Translations under genes and position numbers: made by a program
NCBI RefSeq assembly: GCF_023554995.1
Contig: NZ_JAMJPK010000008.1
Location: 78,072-142,071, forward strand
From: Halomonas gemina
GTDB lineage: Bacteria > Pseudomonadota > Gammaproteobacteria > Pseudomonadales > Halomonadaceae
Length of the DNA: 64,000 nt
Direction of reading: 5' to 3'
The notes under the pieces: model-generated
Told to the model about the DNA's origin: nothing
Databases searched by the model: none
Seen by the model: the letters and a program-made list of their open reading frames with translations, nothing else
Shown: in pieces, positions 20,915 through 29,249 of the stretch
How positions within the stretch are numbered: position 1 is the stretch's first letter
Layout of the letters: the number at the start of each line of letters is the position of its first letter

Positions 20915-21649
20915 CTACGCGAGTAGCGTCTCCGGAAGCCAGAGCCTCCCCTCACGCGTCCAGTGTCGCACCAGTGCCGGCACCCCCTTTCCGGCCGGCT
21001 GGCCGAGGCCGGTGACGCCCGGCGGGGTCAGGGCATCGGCCTCGGGGTCGACCAGCACGCAGGGAGCGTCGAGGGGCGCATGCTCGAGCAGCGAGGCCGC
21101 CGGCATCACGGCGAGAGAGGTCCCGACCACCAGCAGCAGGTCGGCCTGGGCGGCGATCTCGCAGGCGTCCGCGAAGTGCGGCACCGCCTCGCCGAACCAC
21201 ACCACGTCCGGGCGCAGCTGGCTACCCTTGTCGCAGATGTCCCCCAGGCGGATGCCACCGCGGGGCAGCGGGTAGTGCATGCGCGGGTCCACCGAGGAGC
21301 GCGCCTTGAGGATCTCGCCATGCAGGTGCAGCACGTGGCGTGAGCCGGCGCGCTCGTGCAGGTCATCGATGTTCTGGGTGATGATGCTGACCTGGAAGCC
21401 CTGCTGCTCCAGCGCCGCCAGGGCCTTGTGGGCGGCATTGGGACGGGCCCGGCGCACCTGGTCGCGCCGCTGGTCGTAGAAGCGCAGCACCCGCTCGGGG
21501 TCCCGCCGCCAGGCCTGGGGCGTGGCGACCTCCTCCACGGGGTGATCCGCCCACAGGCCATCGCTGGCGCGGAAGGTCTGGATGCCGCTCTCGGCACTGA
21601 TTCCGGCCCCGGTGAAGACCACCAGGTGGGGGCGTCTCGGGTCACCCAT
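20915..21649 (-). CDS. SIR2-family NAD-dependent protein deacylase lacking the zinc tetracysteine
   Basis: The 244-residue protein has sirtuin motifs 'FTGAGISAESGIQTFR', 'TQNIDDLHERAGS', catalytic His 110 and 'RPDVVWFGEAVP'. Tyr 58 and Arg 61 in 'FYDQRR' are the residues that favour succinyl or malonyl substrates in class III sirtuins such as CobB and SIRT5. The region that normally holds two CxxC zinc pairs (about 111-142) has only one cysteine (139). Zinc-less sirtuin branches exist, so activity may be kept, but structure there must differ. Confidence 0.9.
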   Translation of the reverse strand: MGDPRRPHLVVFTGAGISAESGIQTFRASDGLWADHPVEEVATPQAWRRDPERVLRFYDQRRDQVRRARPNAAHKALAALEQQGFQVSIITQNIDDLHERAGSRHVLHLHGEILKARSSVDPRMHYPLPRGGIRLGDICDKGSQLRPDVVWFGEAVPHFADACEIAAQADLLLVVGTSLAVMPAASLLEHAPLDAPCVLVDPEADALTPPGVTGLGQPAGKGVPALVRHWTREGRLWLPETLLA

Positions 21650-21686
21650 GGGTCGCCTCGTGCTTGCTGTGCCTGTCGCGCCTTGC

Positions 21687-23432
21687 TCAGTAGGTCAGGC
21701 CATTGTCGTCGCCACCGGCGAAGCGCCGCTTGTTGCGATAGGGATAGACGTCGATCACCCGACCGTCGAGGATCGCCCGCTGCAGCCCCTTCCAGTAGTC
21801 GGCATCGAACAGCTCCGGGTGGAGCTGGTAGAAGCGCTTGCGCAGCCGCACGTCGGCGAACAGGAAGGGGCCGAATTCCTCGGGGAAAATATCATTGGGT
21901 CCCACCGAGTACCAGGGCTCGTCGGCCAGCTCCTGCTCGGGGTACATGGGCTCGGGAATGTGCCGGAAGTTGCACTCGGTCAGGTAGCTGACCTCGTCAT
22001 AGTCGTAGAAGACGACCCGGCCGTGGCGGGTCACGCCGAAATTCTTGAGCAGCATGTCGCCGGGGAAGATGTTGGCGGCGGCCATCTGCTTGATGGCATT
22101 GCCGTAGTCCTTGAGCACCGCCAGGGTCTCCACCTCGTCGCACTGCTCTAGGTAGAGGTTGAGCGGCGTCATCATGCGCTCGGTATAGCAGTGCTTGATG
22201 ATGACCTTGTCGCCGCGCAGGTAGACGGTGGAGGGAGCCACCTCCAGCAGGTGCGCCAGGCAGTCGGGATCGAAGTGGTCCTGGCGGGCGATGAAGTTGG
22301 AGAACTCCTGGGTATCGGCCATGCGCCCCACCCGGTCGTGGCGCTTGACCAGGCGATACTTCTCGCGGACGTTCTCGCGGGTCATCTCCTTGCTCGGGTC
22401 GAAGCGGTCCTTGATGATCTTGAACACCGTGCGGAAGGAGGGCAGCACGAAGACCGCCATGACCATGCCACGCACCCCCGGGGCGATGATGAACTGGTCC
22501 TCGCGCTTGGCCACCTGGCGGTTGAGGGCGCGGAAGAACTCGGTCTTGCCGTGCTTGAAGAAGCCGATGGAGGCATACAGCTCGCCCTGGGGCTTGTCGG
22601 GCATCAGCTCCTGCAGGTAGTGCACGAACTCGCTGGGCACCACCACCTTGACCTGGAAGTAGGCGCGGGTGAAGGAGAAGATGATCGACACCTCGTCGGG
22701 CTCGATCAGCACGGTATCCAGGTGCAGTCCCTCGCCCTGCTCATGCAGCACCGGCAACACCAGCGGTACCTGCTGGCCACCGCCCAGTATCCTGCCGACC
22801 AGGTAGGCGCCCTTGTTGCGGTAGAAGACGCTCTTGATCAGTTCGATCTCGGCCTCGGGGTCCTCGAGGATGGCCCCGGGCAGCAGCTGCTGGAGCACTT
22901 CGCTGCCCAGGGCCGCCTCACGCTCCAGGTCGACGAAGGACGTCTCGAAGCGTGCCTCGCCCAGCGCCCAGCGCAACCCCGCCGCCCAGTCCCCGCCCAC
23001 CCGCCGATGGCGGCACAGCTCGAGGCCGGAGTGGTGCGCCGCCCGCTCCCGGGAGCTGTAGACGAACATCCAGTCGTTGCGGATGTGGCGGTGGTGGAAG
23101 AGCGAGCAGAACATCGAGTTGAAGAAGGTCTCGGCCAGCTCGTAGTCCAGCCGCTGGTTGATCAGCTCGGCGTAGTGGCGCCGGGCTTCCCCCCAGCACT
23201 CGCAGTGGGTCAGCAGGTCATCGTCGAAGGTGCGTCTCAGCCGTGCCAGCGTCTCCTGCACCTTCTCGTCATAGAGGTCGATGCGCTCCGCCGAGGCCTG
23301 CTGGGCCTCGCGCCAGGCGGCGTCCCGAAAGCGGCGACTGGCATCCGCGGTGATCTGCTTGAAGCGCGAACGGTACTCGTCGAAGCCATGCAGCACGGTG
23401 GCGGCGAGGTGATAGGCGGGCGAATGCTTCAT
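21687..23432 (-). CDS. aceK: Isocitrate dehydrogenase kinase/phosphatase
   Basis: AceK phosphorylates and dephosphorylates isocitrate dehydrogenase, switching carbon between the TCA cycle and the glyoxylate shunt. The 581-residue length is close to E. coli AceK (578). Signature segments include 'LFHHRHIRNDWMFVYSSRE', 'YLVGRI', 'VFFYDYDEVSYLTECNFR' and 'GDMLLKNFGVTRHGR'. The ATG at 23432 is used because the family N terminus starts there; the frame runs on upstream without support. No aceA or aceB is adjacent, so it is separated from the glyoxylate genes here. Confidence 0.96.
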   Translation of the reverse strand: MKHSPAYHLAATVLHGFDEYRSRFKQITADASRRFRDAAWREAQQASAERIDLYDEKVQETLARLRRTFDDDLLTHCECWGEARRHYAELINQRLDYELAETFFNSMFCSLFHHRHIRNDWMFVYSSRERAAHHSGLELCRHRRVGGDWAAGLRWALGEARFETSFVDLEREAALGSEVLQQLLPGAILEDPEAEIELIKSVFYRNKGAYLVGRILGGGQQVPLVLPVLHEQGEGLHLDTVLIEPDEVSIIFSFTRAYFQVKVVVPSEFVHYLQELMPDKPQGELYASIGFFKHGKTEFFRALNRQVAKREDQFIIAPGVRGMVMAVFVLPSFRTVFKIIKDRFDPSKEMTRENVREKYRLVKRHDRVGRMADTQEFSNFIARQDHFDPDCLAHLLEVAPSTVYLRGDKVIIKHCYTERMMTPLNLYLEQCDEVETLAVLKDYGNAIKQMAAANIFPGDMLLKNFGVTRHGRVVFYDYDEVSYLTECNFRHIPEPMYPEQELADEPWYSVGPNDIFPEEFGPFLFADVRLRKRFYQLHPELFDADYWKGLQRAILDGRVIDVYPYRNKRRFAGGDDNGLTY

Positions 23433-23526
23433 GATCGGGCTCCGGACAGCGAGACCCCCAGCATGACGAATTGTGCAGCGCAAGGCGAGCCGACCAAGGT
23501 GGCGCCCGCCAGGGCCGCCGTCGGCC

Positions 23527-24660
23527 TCATTCGCCCTCACCCAGTGCCAGCACATGCACCAGCGCGCGCCACAGGCCCCAGCCGTCCCGCCAGCCCGACG
23601 ATACCGCCACGTGCTGCAGCGCCCCGGCCTCGAAGAGGCGAGCCTGCCCCGGCGGCAGGGCATCGTGCAGGCGTCGGCTGTGGCTGAACGGGATCACCCG
23701 GTCCTGCGGTCCATGGATCAGCACCAGCCTGGCCTGCAGGCTGTCGAGCGAGCGGCGCGAGGGGTCCAGCGCCTCGAGCTCCCTTGCCAGCGCTGGCGGC
23801 AGCCTGCCGATCAGGGCCTCCACGCGGCCCGGATCCTCGTTGGTCACCAGATCAAAGAGCGCCCTGCCCGAGCCCCCCAGCCGCTGGGCCTCGGCACTCA
23901 CCGGGGCCGCGTGGTCCGCCAGCCCGCGCCGGGCAATGGTCTCGAGCAACGCCCGGTCCTGCTGGTCCTCCAGCCATTGCAGCTGGCTCAACAGCACGGC
24001 CCAGCGCGCCTCCCGCTGCGGCGGGGGGACCGCCCGGCCGACCTCGCCGCGGTCCTCGCCGGTGGTGACATAGCGCAGCATGTCCGTCATGTCATAGTAG
24101 CCGCCCACGGCCACCACGAAGCTCACCCGATGGGCCACCGCCTCGTCCATGGCGGCGATCAGGGCCGGTCCCACCGCGAAGCTGACCGCCGCCACCGCGG
24201 TGCGCGGCGGCACCTCGGGCGACGCCCGGGTGGCATGGCGGATGGCATCGACGATGGCCTCTACCTCGCGGGTGCTGATGGAGTAGTCCCGCAATCCGTC
24301 GAGTTCCGGCACCATAACCGTGAATCCCACCCGGCCGAGGGTCATCGCCAACGCCACCAGGCGCGGGTCGCGACGGCCCTGTTCGGTGAAGCCGTGCACC
24401 AGGATCAGCGATCCCCGGCTGGGCACTCGGGGGTGATAGAGATCGGCCTGGTAGGCGCGACCCTGGCGCGCATAGTGGAGGCCCTCCCGGCGGGGTGGCT
24501 CGCTGCGACGCTTCAGCCGGCTCTCCCCGTCGCCCGCCGACAGGTCGCCCAGCACCATCAGGGCCTGGTGATTCCGGTTCAGGCTGGCACAGCCCGCCAG
24601 CAGGGCGGGGAGCAGGCTCAGCGCCATCAGCAGGGCCCCCAGACGAAGACGCGTTCTCAT
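23527..24660 (-). CDS. Alpha/beta hydrolase, predicted lipoprotein
   Basis: The 377-residue protein begins with a signal ending in the lipobox 'LLAGC' (about residue 23). It shows the hydrolase elements 'LILVHGFTEQG' (oxyanion region) and 'AAVSFAVGPAL', a nucleophile elbow with a probable catalytic Ser. A late 'VLIHGPQDRVIPF' carries the probable catalytic Asp, and His comes near the C terminus. Substrate is unknown. The start at 24660 places the signal at the N terminus; the longer frame to 24795 is not supported. Confidence 0.85.
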   Translation of the reverse strand: MRTRLRLGALLMALSLLPALLAGCASLNRNHQALMVLGDLSAGDGESRLKRRSEPPRREGLHYARQGRAYQADLYHPRVPSRGSLILVHGFTEQGRRDPRLVALAMTLGRVGFTVMVPELDGLRDYSISTREVEAIVDAIRHATRASPEVPPRTAVAAVSFAVGPALIAAMDEAVAHRVSFVVAVGGYYDMTDMLRYVTTGEDRGEVGRAVPPPQREARWAVLLSQLQWLEDQQDRALLETIARRGLADHAAPVSAEAQRLGGSGRALFDLVTNEDPGRVEALIGRLPPALARELEALDPSRRSLDSLQARLVLIHGPQDRVIPFSHSRRLHDALPPGQARLFEAGALQHVAVSSGWRDGWGLWRALVHVLALGEGE

Positions 24661-24788
24661 GTCGACCAGACTAGCGGCCATGACGACCTCGCACCGGACT
24701 TTCGCGATCGCGACGGAGCACGGATGGATGACAGCAGGCCGTCGGCCGGCGACAATGGCGCCCCCTTGATCCCGTGACCGTGCCCCCG

Positions 24789-25550
24789 ATGACACCCGCG
24801 CTGAGCCTTCTCCATCAGGATGACCACCTGGTCGCCGTGCACAAGCCGGCCGGCCTGCTGGTGCACCGCAGCGCGCTTGCCCGCGGCGAGCGCGAGTTCC
24901 TGCTGCAACGGCTGCGCGACCAGCTCGGCCGTCGGGTCTATCCGGTCCACCGCCTGGACCGCCCGACCTCCGGGGTGATCGTCTTCGCCCTCGACCCCGA
25001 GACCGCGGCGGGCCTCCAGGCGGCCTTCACCGCCCGCCGGGTGGAGAAGCGCTACCTGGCGGTGGTGCGTGGCGTCGGCCCGCACCAGGAGCGGCTGGAC
25101 TACCCCCTTCGCGAGGAGGAGGGTCGCCGCCCCAAGGCCGAGATGCCAGCCATGGAAGCGGTGACCGAGATCCGTCGACTCGACAGCGTCGAGCTGCCGG
25201 TCCGGGTGGATCGCTACCCCCAGAGCCGCTATTCGCTGATCGAGGCAAGGCCGCAGACCGGCCGCCGCCATCAGATCCGCCGCCATCTCTCGCGGCGAGG
25301 CTACCCGATCATCGGCGATGCCAAGCACGGCAAGGGCAACCATAACCGTTTCTTCGCCGAGCACCTGGCGTGCCCGCGTCTGCTGCTGGCGGCGGTGGGC
25401 CTGGCCTTCGATCACCCGGTGAGCGGCCGGCGCCTCGAGCTCTGCTGCCCCCTGGATGCCTGCATGACGACGCTCTTCGAGCGCTTCGGCTGGTCGGGCC
25501 ACCTGCCGGCGCCGTCCCGACACCACGACCGCCCGAGCGTGATGCCATGA
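24789..25550 (+). CDS. truC: tRNA pseudouridine(65) synthase TruC-like
   Basis: The 253-residue protein is an RluA-type pseudouridine synthase. The motif 'VHRLDRPTSGVIVFAL' contains the catalytic Asp, and 'ARPQTGRRHQIRRHLS' is a family block. The N-terminal 'LLHQDDHLVAVHKPAGLLVHRS' and the absence of an S4 domain point to TruC. A GTG at 24774 would add five residues; neither start has a clear ribosome-binding site. Its stop overlaps tcdA by 4 bp. Confidence 0.9.
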   Translation: MTPALSLLHQDDHLVAVHKPAGLLVHRSALARGEREFLLQRLRDQLGRRVYPVHRLDRPTSGVIVFALDPETAAGLQAAFTARRVEKRYLAVVRGVGPHQERLDYPLREEEGRRPKAEMPAMEAVTEIRRLDSVELPVRVDRYPQSRYSLIEARPQTGRRHQIRRHLSRRGYPIIGDAKHGKGNHNRFFAEHLACPRLLLAAVGLAFDHPVSGRRLELCCPLDACMTTLFERFGWSGHLPAPSRHHDRPSVMP

Positions 25551-26377
25551 CCGATTCCGCCCCCTTCACCGCCCCCGCTGCCGCCCCGGACGACTACGAT
25601 GCCCGCTTCGGCGGCATCCGCCGGCTATATGGCCAGCGTGCCGCCGAGCGCTTTCGCCGCGCCCACGTGGTGGTGGTGGGCGTGGGCGGCGTGGGGAGCT
25701 GGACGGTGGAGGCCCTGGCACGCTCCGGCATCGGCAAGCTGACGCTGATCGACCTCGACGACGTCTGCGTCTCCAACGTCAACCGCCAGCTGCACGCCCT
25801 GGACGGCACCATCGGCCGCCCCAAGGTGGAGGTACTGGCCGAGCGCTGCCGGGCCATCCAGCCGGGCATCGAGGTGGTGGCCGACACCGCCTTCGTCACC
25901 CCCGCCAACCTGGCAAGGCGCATCCCCCTCGACGCCGACCAGCTGGTGGACGCCATCGACAGCGTGGTCGCCAAGGCGGCGCTGATCGCCTGGTGCAAGC
26001 GTCGTAAGCTGCCGCTCGTGGTGACCGGCGCCGCGGGTGGCCAGACCGACCCCACCCGCATCCGGGTGGCCGACCTGACCCGCACCGAACACGACCCGCT
26101 GCTCGCCAAGGTGCGTGCCCGGCTGCGTCGCGACTTCGGCTTCTCTCGCAACCCGAAGCGGCGCTTCTCGGTGGAGTGCGTCTACTCGGACGAGCAGCTG
26201 GTCTATCCCGGCGCTGATGGCGAGGTGTGCTTACAGAAGCCCGCCGACGGGGAGGCCACCCGGCTCGACTGCGCCTCGGGCTTCGGGGCGGCGACCTTCG
26301 TCACCGGCAGCTTCGGCTTCACCGCCGCCGCCCGGGTGCTGGCCCGGCTGGCGAAAGAGGCCTGCGCCACCCCCTGA
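25547..26377 (+). CDS. tcdA: tRNA threonylcarbamoyladenosine dehydratase TcdA (CsdL)
   Basis: TcdA cyclises t6A37 to ct6A37 using ATP. The 276-residue E1-like protein has the nucleotide-binding 'VVGVGGVGSWTVEALARSGIGKLTLIDLDDV', here seen as 'GVGGVGSW' followed by 'DLDDVCVSNVNRQ', and 'VVDAIDS'-type segment 'LVDAIDSVVAKAAL'. The ATG overlaps the truC stop (ATGA), so two tRNA-modification genes are coupled. tsaC, earlier in this window, makes the precursor of its substrate. Confidence 0.95.
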   Translation: MTDSAPFTAPAAAPDDYDARFGGIRRLYGQRAAERFRRAHVVVVGVGGVGSWTVEALARSGIGKLTLIDLDDVCVSNVNRQLHALDGTIGRPKVEVLAERCRAIQPGIEVVADTAFVTPANLARRIPLDADQLVDAIDSVVAKAALIAWCKRRKLPLVVTGAAGGQTDPTRIRVADLTRTEHDPLLAKVRARLRRDFGFSRNPKRRFSVECVYSDEQLVYPGADGEVCLQKPADGEATRLDCASGFGAATFVTGSFGFTAAARVLARLAKEACATP

Positions 26378-26435
26378 CACCCAGCCCCAGGCCACGCCCC
26401 TGAGACCGCGCCCTTGAAACCAAAGGAGCCTTTCC

Positions 26436-26663
26436 ATGGAACACCCCTCCCCTCGCCCCGGCATCTACCGCCACTACAAGGGCCCGCTCTACGAAGTGCT
26501 GGGTGTCGCCCGGCACAGCGAGACCGAGGAGCCACTGGTGGTCTATCGCGCCCTCTATGGCGACTATGGCCTCTGGACGCGCCCCCTGGGCATGTTCCTG
26601 GAGAGCGTCGAGGTCCAGGGCGAGCCGGTGGCCCGCTTTGCCCTCGAGAAGGCGTTCCCCTGA
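26436..26663 (+). CDS. DUF1653 domain protein (75 aa)
   Basis: The short protein 'PGIYRHYKGPLYEVLGVARHSET' with 'VVYRALYGDYGLWTRPLGMFLE' matches DUF1653, a one-domain family of unknown function found across bacteria. AAGGAG precedes the ATG at the correct distance. It follows tcdA by 58 bp and may be the last gene of that transcript. A strong hairpin follows. Confidence 0.9.
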   Translation: MEHPSPRPGIYRHYKGPLYEVLGVARHSETEEPLVVYRALYGDYGLWTRPLGMFLESVEVQGEPVARFALEKAFP

Positions 26664-26667
26664 CGCA

Positions 26668-26697
26668 AGCGCCCCGCGGCCTGGGCCGCGGGGCGCT
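26668..26697 (+). terminator. Strong hairpin between convergent genes
   Basis: A perfect 13-bp stem (AGCGCCCCGCGGC / GCCGCGGGGCGCT) with a 4-base loop lies between the convergent DUF1653 and bfr genes. It could serve both strands. There is no T-run on the plus strand. Confidence 0.6.
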
Positions 26698-26738
26698 CGT
26701 CGGGACGCGGGGATCGACAGGATCCCTCGCCTCGCGCG

Positions 26739-27221
26739 TTACTCGTCGCCGGCTTCCTGCATCTGCTTCTGCAGGTAGTTCTCGATGCCAACCTTGTCGA
26801 TGAGGCCGAGTTCGGTCTCGATATGGTCGATGTGGTCTTCCTCGTCGGCGAGGATGTCCCGGAAGAGGTCGCGGCTGACGTAGTCCTTGACCTGCTCGCA
26901 GTAGGTGATGGCCTCGATGTAGTCGTTGCGCCCCGCATGCTCGATCTTCAGGTCGCTCTCGAGCATCTCGCGCACGTGCTCGCCGATGTACAGCTTGCCG
27001 AGGTCCTGGAGGTTGGGCACGCCCTCAAGGAAGAGGATGCGCTCGATCAACTTGTCGGCGTGATTCATCTCCTCGATGGATTCGTCATACTCCCACTTGG
27101 CCAGCGCCTTCAGGCCCCAGTCCTTGTACATCTTGGCATGCAGGAAGTACTGGTTGATGGCCACCAGCTCGTTGCCGAGCGCGGTGTTCAGGTGTTCGAT
27201 GACCTTGCTGTCGCCTTTCAT
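26739..27221 (-). CDS. bfr: Bacterioferritin
   Basis: Bacterioferritin forms a 24-mer that oxidises and stores iron and binds haem between subunits. In this 160-residue protein the ferroxidase ligands Glu 18, Glu 51 and His 54 are present, as are equivalents of Glu 94, Glu 127 and His 130. Met 52 is the haem ligand. Length and spacing match E. coli Bfr (158). bfd lies 160 bp upstream on the same strand. Confidence 0.98.
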   Translation of the reverse strand: MKGDSKVIEHLNTALGNELVAINQYFLHAKMYKDWGLKALAKWEYDESIEEMNHADKLIERILFLEGVPNLQDLGKLYIGEHVREMLESDLKIEHAGRNDYIEAITYCEQVKDYVSRDLFRDILADEEDHIDHIETELGLIDKVGIENYLQKQMQEAGDE

Positions 27222-27381
27222 CTCATTACCTCGATCACTGTTGTCAGGGGGCTGCTTTTTTTCAGCTTGGCACGGCCGTTCGCGCCTAGCTAGCCCGTAA
27301 TCTCACAGTCTAGGCAATGCCGTAGAAAATTCAACAAAATCATTGTCTTGCTAAAGGAAAAGCGAACGATAGCGATTGCCA

Positions 27382-27588
27382 TCAGACGGCATAGGAGAGC
27401 CCCTCGGCGGATGATCTCAGCTCGTCCCGGATCGCCTCGCGGGTGATGTCCTTGCCGGTGCAGGCACACTTGCCGCACTGGGTCCCGCACCCGGTCCGCT
27501 GCTGGACCTCGCGCCAGCTGCGCGCCCCATCCTCCACGACGCCCCGGATCCGGTGGTCGGTCACGTTCTTGCAAACACACACGTACAT
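27382..27588 (-). CDS. bfd: Bacterioferritin-associated ferredoxin
   Basis: Bfd carries a [2Fe-2S] cluster and reduces bacterioferritin to release iron. The 68-residue protein has the expected ligands Cys 4, Cys 6, Cys 38 and Cys 41, the family's unusual CxC...CxxC pattern, plus Cys 34 and Cys 43. It is upstream of bfr on the same strand. A Fur-like site lies 26 bp before the start, consistent with induction under iron limitation. Confidence 0.95.
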   Translation of the reverse strand: MYVCVCKNVTDHRIRGVVEDGARSWREVQQRTGCGTQCGKCACTGKDITREAIRDELRSSAEGLSYAV

Positions 27589-27613
27589 CGCATCACCTCA
27601 CGCTGGCCATGAG

Positions 27614-27632
27614 GCGAATGTAAATGATTCGC
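27614..27632 (-). promoter_or_regulatory. Candidate Fur box upstream of bfd
   Basis: The 19-bp sequence GCGAATGTAAATGATTCGC is a dyad with perfect 6-bp arms and matches 12 of 19 positions of the Fur consensus. It is directly upstream of bfd, a known Fur target in other proteobacteria. Binding is inferred. Confidence 0.6.
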
Positions 27633-27698
27633 ATGGGTAATCGCAAGCGGCATGCCACAAAAACCTGACCGAGGCAGGCCAGGCGCATCGCACGCCCC

Positions 27699-28172
27699 TC
27701 AGCGGCGCTTGGGCAGGACCACCACCCGGGTGCCGGAGGCGATGTCCGGCCAGCTGCGCTTCTCCCCGTCGACGAGGATCCACAGGTACCCGAGGCCGAA
27801 GGCGCCCAGCGAGATGCCGGCCACCAGGAAGCGCTGCAGCGCCTGGAAACCGGTGATCGAGCAGCCGTCGAGGGTCTGCACCCGCAGCCGCCAGGCCTGC
27901 ATGCCCAGCGTCATGCCGCCGCGGGTCCAGAAGAAGGCGAAGAAGGCGAAGGCAGTGACCGCCAGCAGCAGGCGCAGCGAGATCACCTGGGCGAGCCCCG
28001 TGCCCACCTGCTCCGCCGGCACCTCGAGCACCAGTCGCACCACCGCCAGGTGCGCCGAGGCGATGACGATCCAGATCGCCAGCACCAGCAGGCCGTCATA
28101 GAGCATGGCGCCCAGCCGCCGGCCTAGGCCGGCCGGCCAGACAGCATCGAGTTGGTCGAAACATCGTTGCAT
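27699..28172 (-). CDS. RDD family membrane protein
   Basis: The 157-residue protein starts with the RDD-type signature 'AGLGRRLGAMLYDGLLVL' (Arg and Asp pair) and has three hydrophobic segments followed by 'WTRGGMTLGMQAWRLRV'. Some RDD proteins have been linked to ion exchange under salt stress; most are uncharacterised. It follows lptG by 12 bp on the same strand, a common arrangement in gammaproteobacteria, and may be co-transcribed. Confidence 0.9.
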   Translation of the reverse strand: MQRCFDQLDAVWPAGLGRRLGAMLYDGLLVLAIWIVIASAHLAVVRLVLEVPAEQVGTGLAQVISLRLLLAVTAFAFFAFFWTRGGMTLGMQAWRLRVQTLDGCSITGFQALQRFLVAGISLGAFGLGYLWILVDGEKRSWPDIASGTRVVVLPKRR

Positions 28173-28184
28173 GAATCCCCCGGC

Positions 28185-29249
28185 TCAGCCCGTACGGCGC
28201 AATAGATAGAACCCCAGCCCGGCACACAGCAGGGTCGGCGCCAGCACCGCCCAGGCCGGCGAGAAGCCGAACACCGTGGAGGCCGGCCCCAGCAGGTCCT
28301 GCAGGTACTTGAAGACCAGGCCGGTGATCACCCCGTAGAAGACCCGGGTGCCGGCGGCCACGGTGCGCAGGGGGCCGAACACGAAGGAGGCGGCCACCAG
28401 CACCAGCGACGCCATGGTCAACGGCATCAGCATCTTCTGCCAGAAATAGAGCAGCGGCTGGGTCGCCTGCTGGCCCTGGTCGCGCAGGTAGCGGGCATAG
28501 GCCCACAGCTCACTGGGCGCCTGGCTCTCCACGTCGCGCAGCAGCCGGTCGAGCTGGGCCGGCGTCATGGCGGTCTGCCAGCCCAGGGTCTCATGGCGCT
28601 CGACCTCGGTGCGCGCTTCCAGGAAGCGGGTCACCGCCACGTCCTCCAGTTGCCAGCGGCCATCGCGCCACACCGCCCGCCGGGCGCTCGTCGCCTCGCG
28701 CAGGGTCTTGCCCTCGAAGCGGTAGCGGGTCAGGTCGAGCACGGTGTCATCGGCGCGGATGGCCCCGAAGCGATAGAAGCTGTCGCCCTCGCGCTGCCAG
28801 CCGCCGCGCTCGGTGAGCACCGCGCCTTCGCCCTGCATCTGCTCGAGGCGCCAGGCGCTGGCGAACTGCTCGGTGCGCGGGCTGACGAACTCGGCGATGG
28901 CGAGCACCACCAGGATCACTAGGATGATGGGCTTCATCACGCCCCAGAGGATGCGGACCAGCGAGCGACCGGCGGCGCGCATCACCGTCAGCTCGTTGCT
29001 CGAGGCCATGCTGCCCAGGCCGATCAGCGCCCCGATCAGCACGCCCACCGGCGCATACTGGTAGAAGCGCCAGGGCAGGCGCATCAGCAGGTAGAGCAGC
29101 ACCTGGAAGGCCCCGTAGTCGCCCTCCACGTCGCCGAGGTCGTTGATGTAGGTGATCACCAGGTCCAGGCCCAGCAGCACCACCTGCACCACGATGATGG
29201 CGCCCAGCACGTTGCGGGCGATGTAGCGATCGAGCCGGTCGGTGATCAT
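28185..29249 (-). CDS. lptG: LPS export ABC transporter permease LptG
   Basis: LptG and LptF form the inner-membrane permease that extracts lipopolysaccharide for transport to the outer membrane. The 354-residue protein has the expected N-terminal spans, a periplasmic beta-jellyroll domain (about 130-260) and C-terminal spans. Conserved text includes 'DRYIARNVLGAI' and 'SSNELTVMRAAG'. The ATG at 29249 overlaps the lptF stop by 4 bp. An upstream extension to 29324 is rejected. Confidence 0.96.
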   Translation of the reverse strand: MITDRLDRYIARNVLGAIIVVQVVLLGLDLVITYINDLGDVEGDYGAFQVLLYLLMRLPWRFYQYAPVGVLIGALIGLGSMASSNELTVMRAAGRSLVRILWGVMKPIILVILVVLAIAEFVSPRTEQFASAWRLEQMQGEGAVLTERGGWQREGDSFYRFGAIRADDTVLDLTRYRFEGKTLREATSARRAVWRDGRWQLEDVAVTRFLEARTEVERHETLGWQTAMTPAQLDRLLRDVESQAPSELWAYARYLRDQGQQATQPLLYFWQKMLMPLTMASLVLVAASFVFGPLRTVAAGTRVFYGVITGLVFKYLQDLLGPASTVFGFSPAWAVLAPTLLCAGLGFYLLRRTG

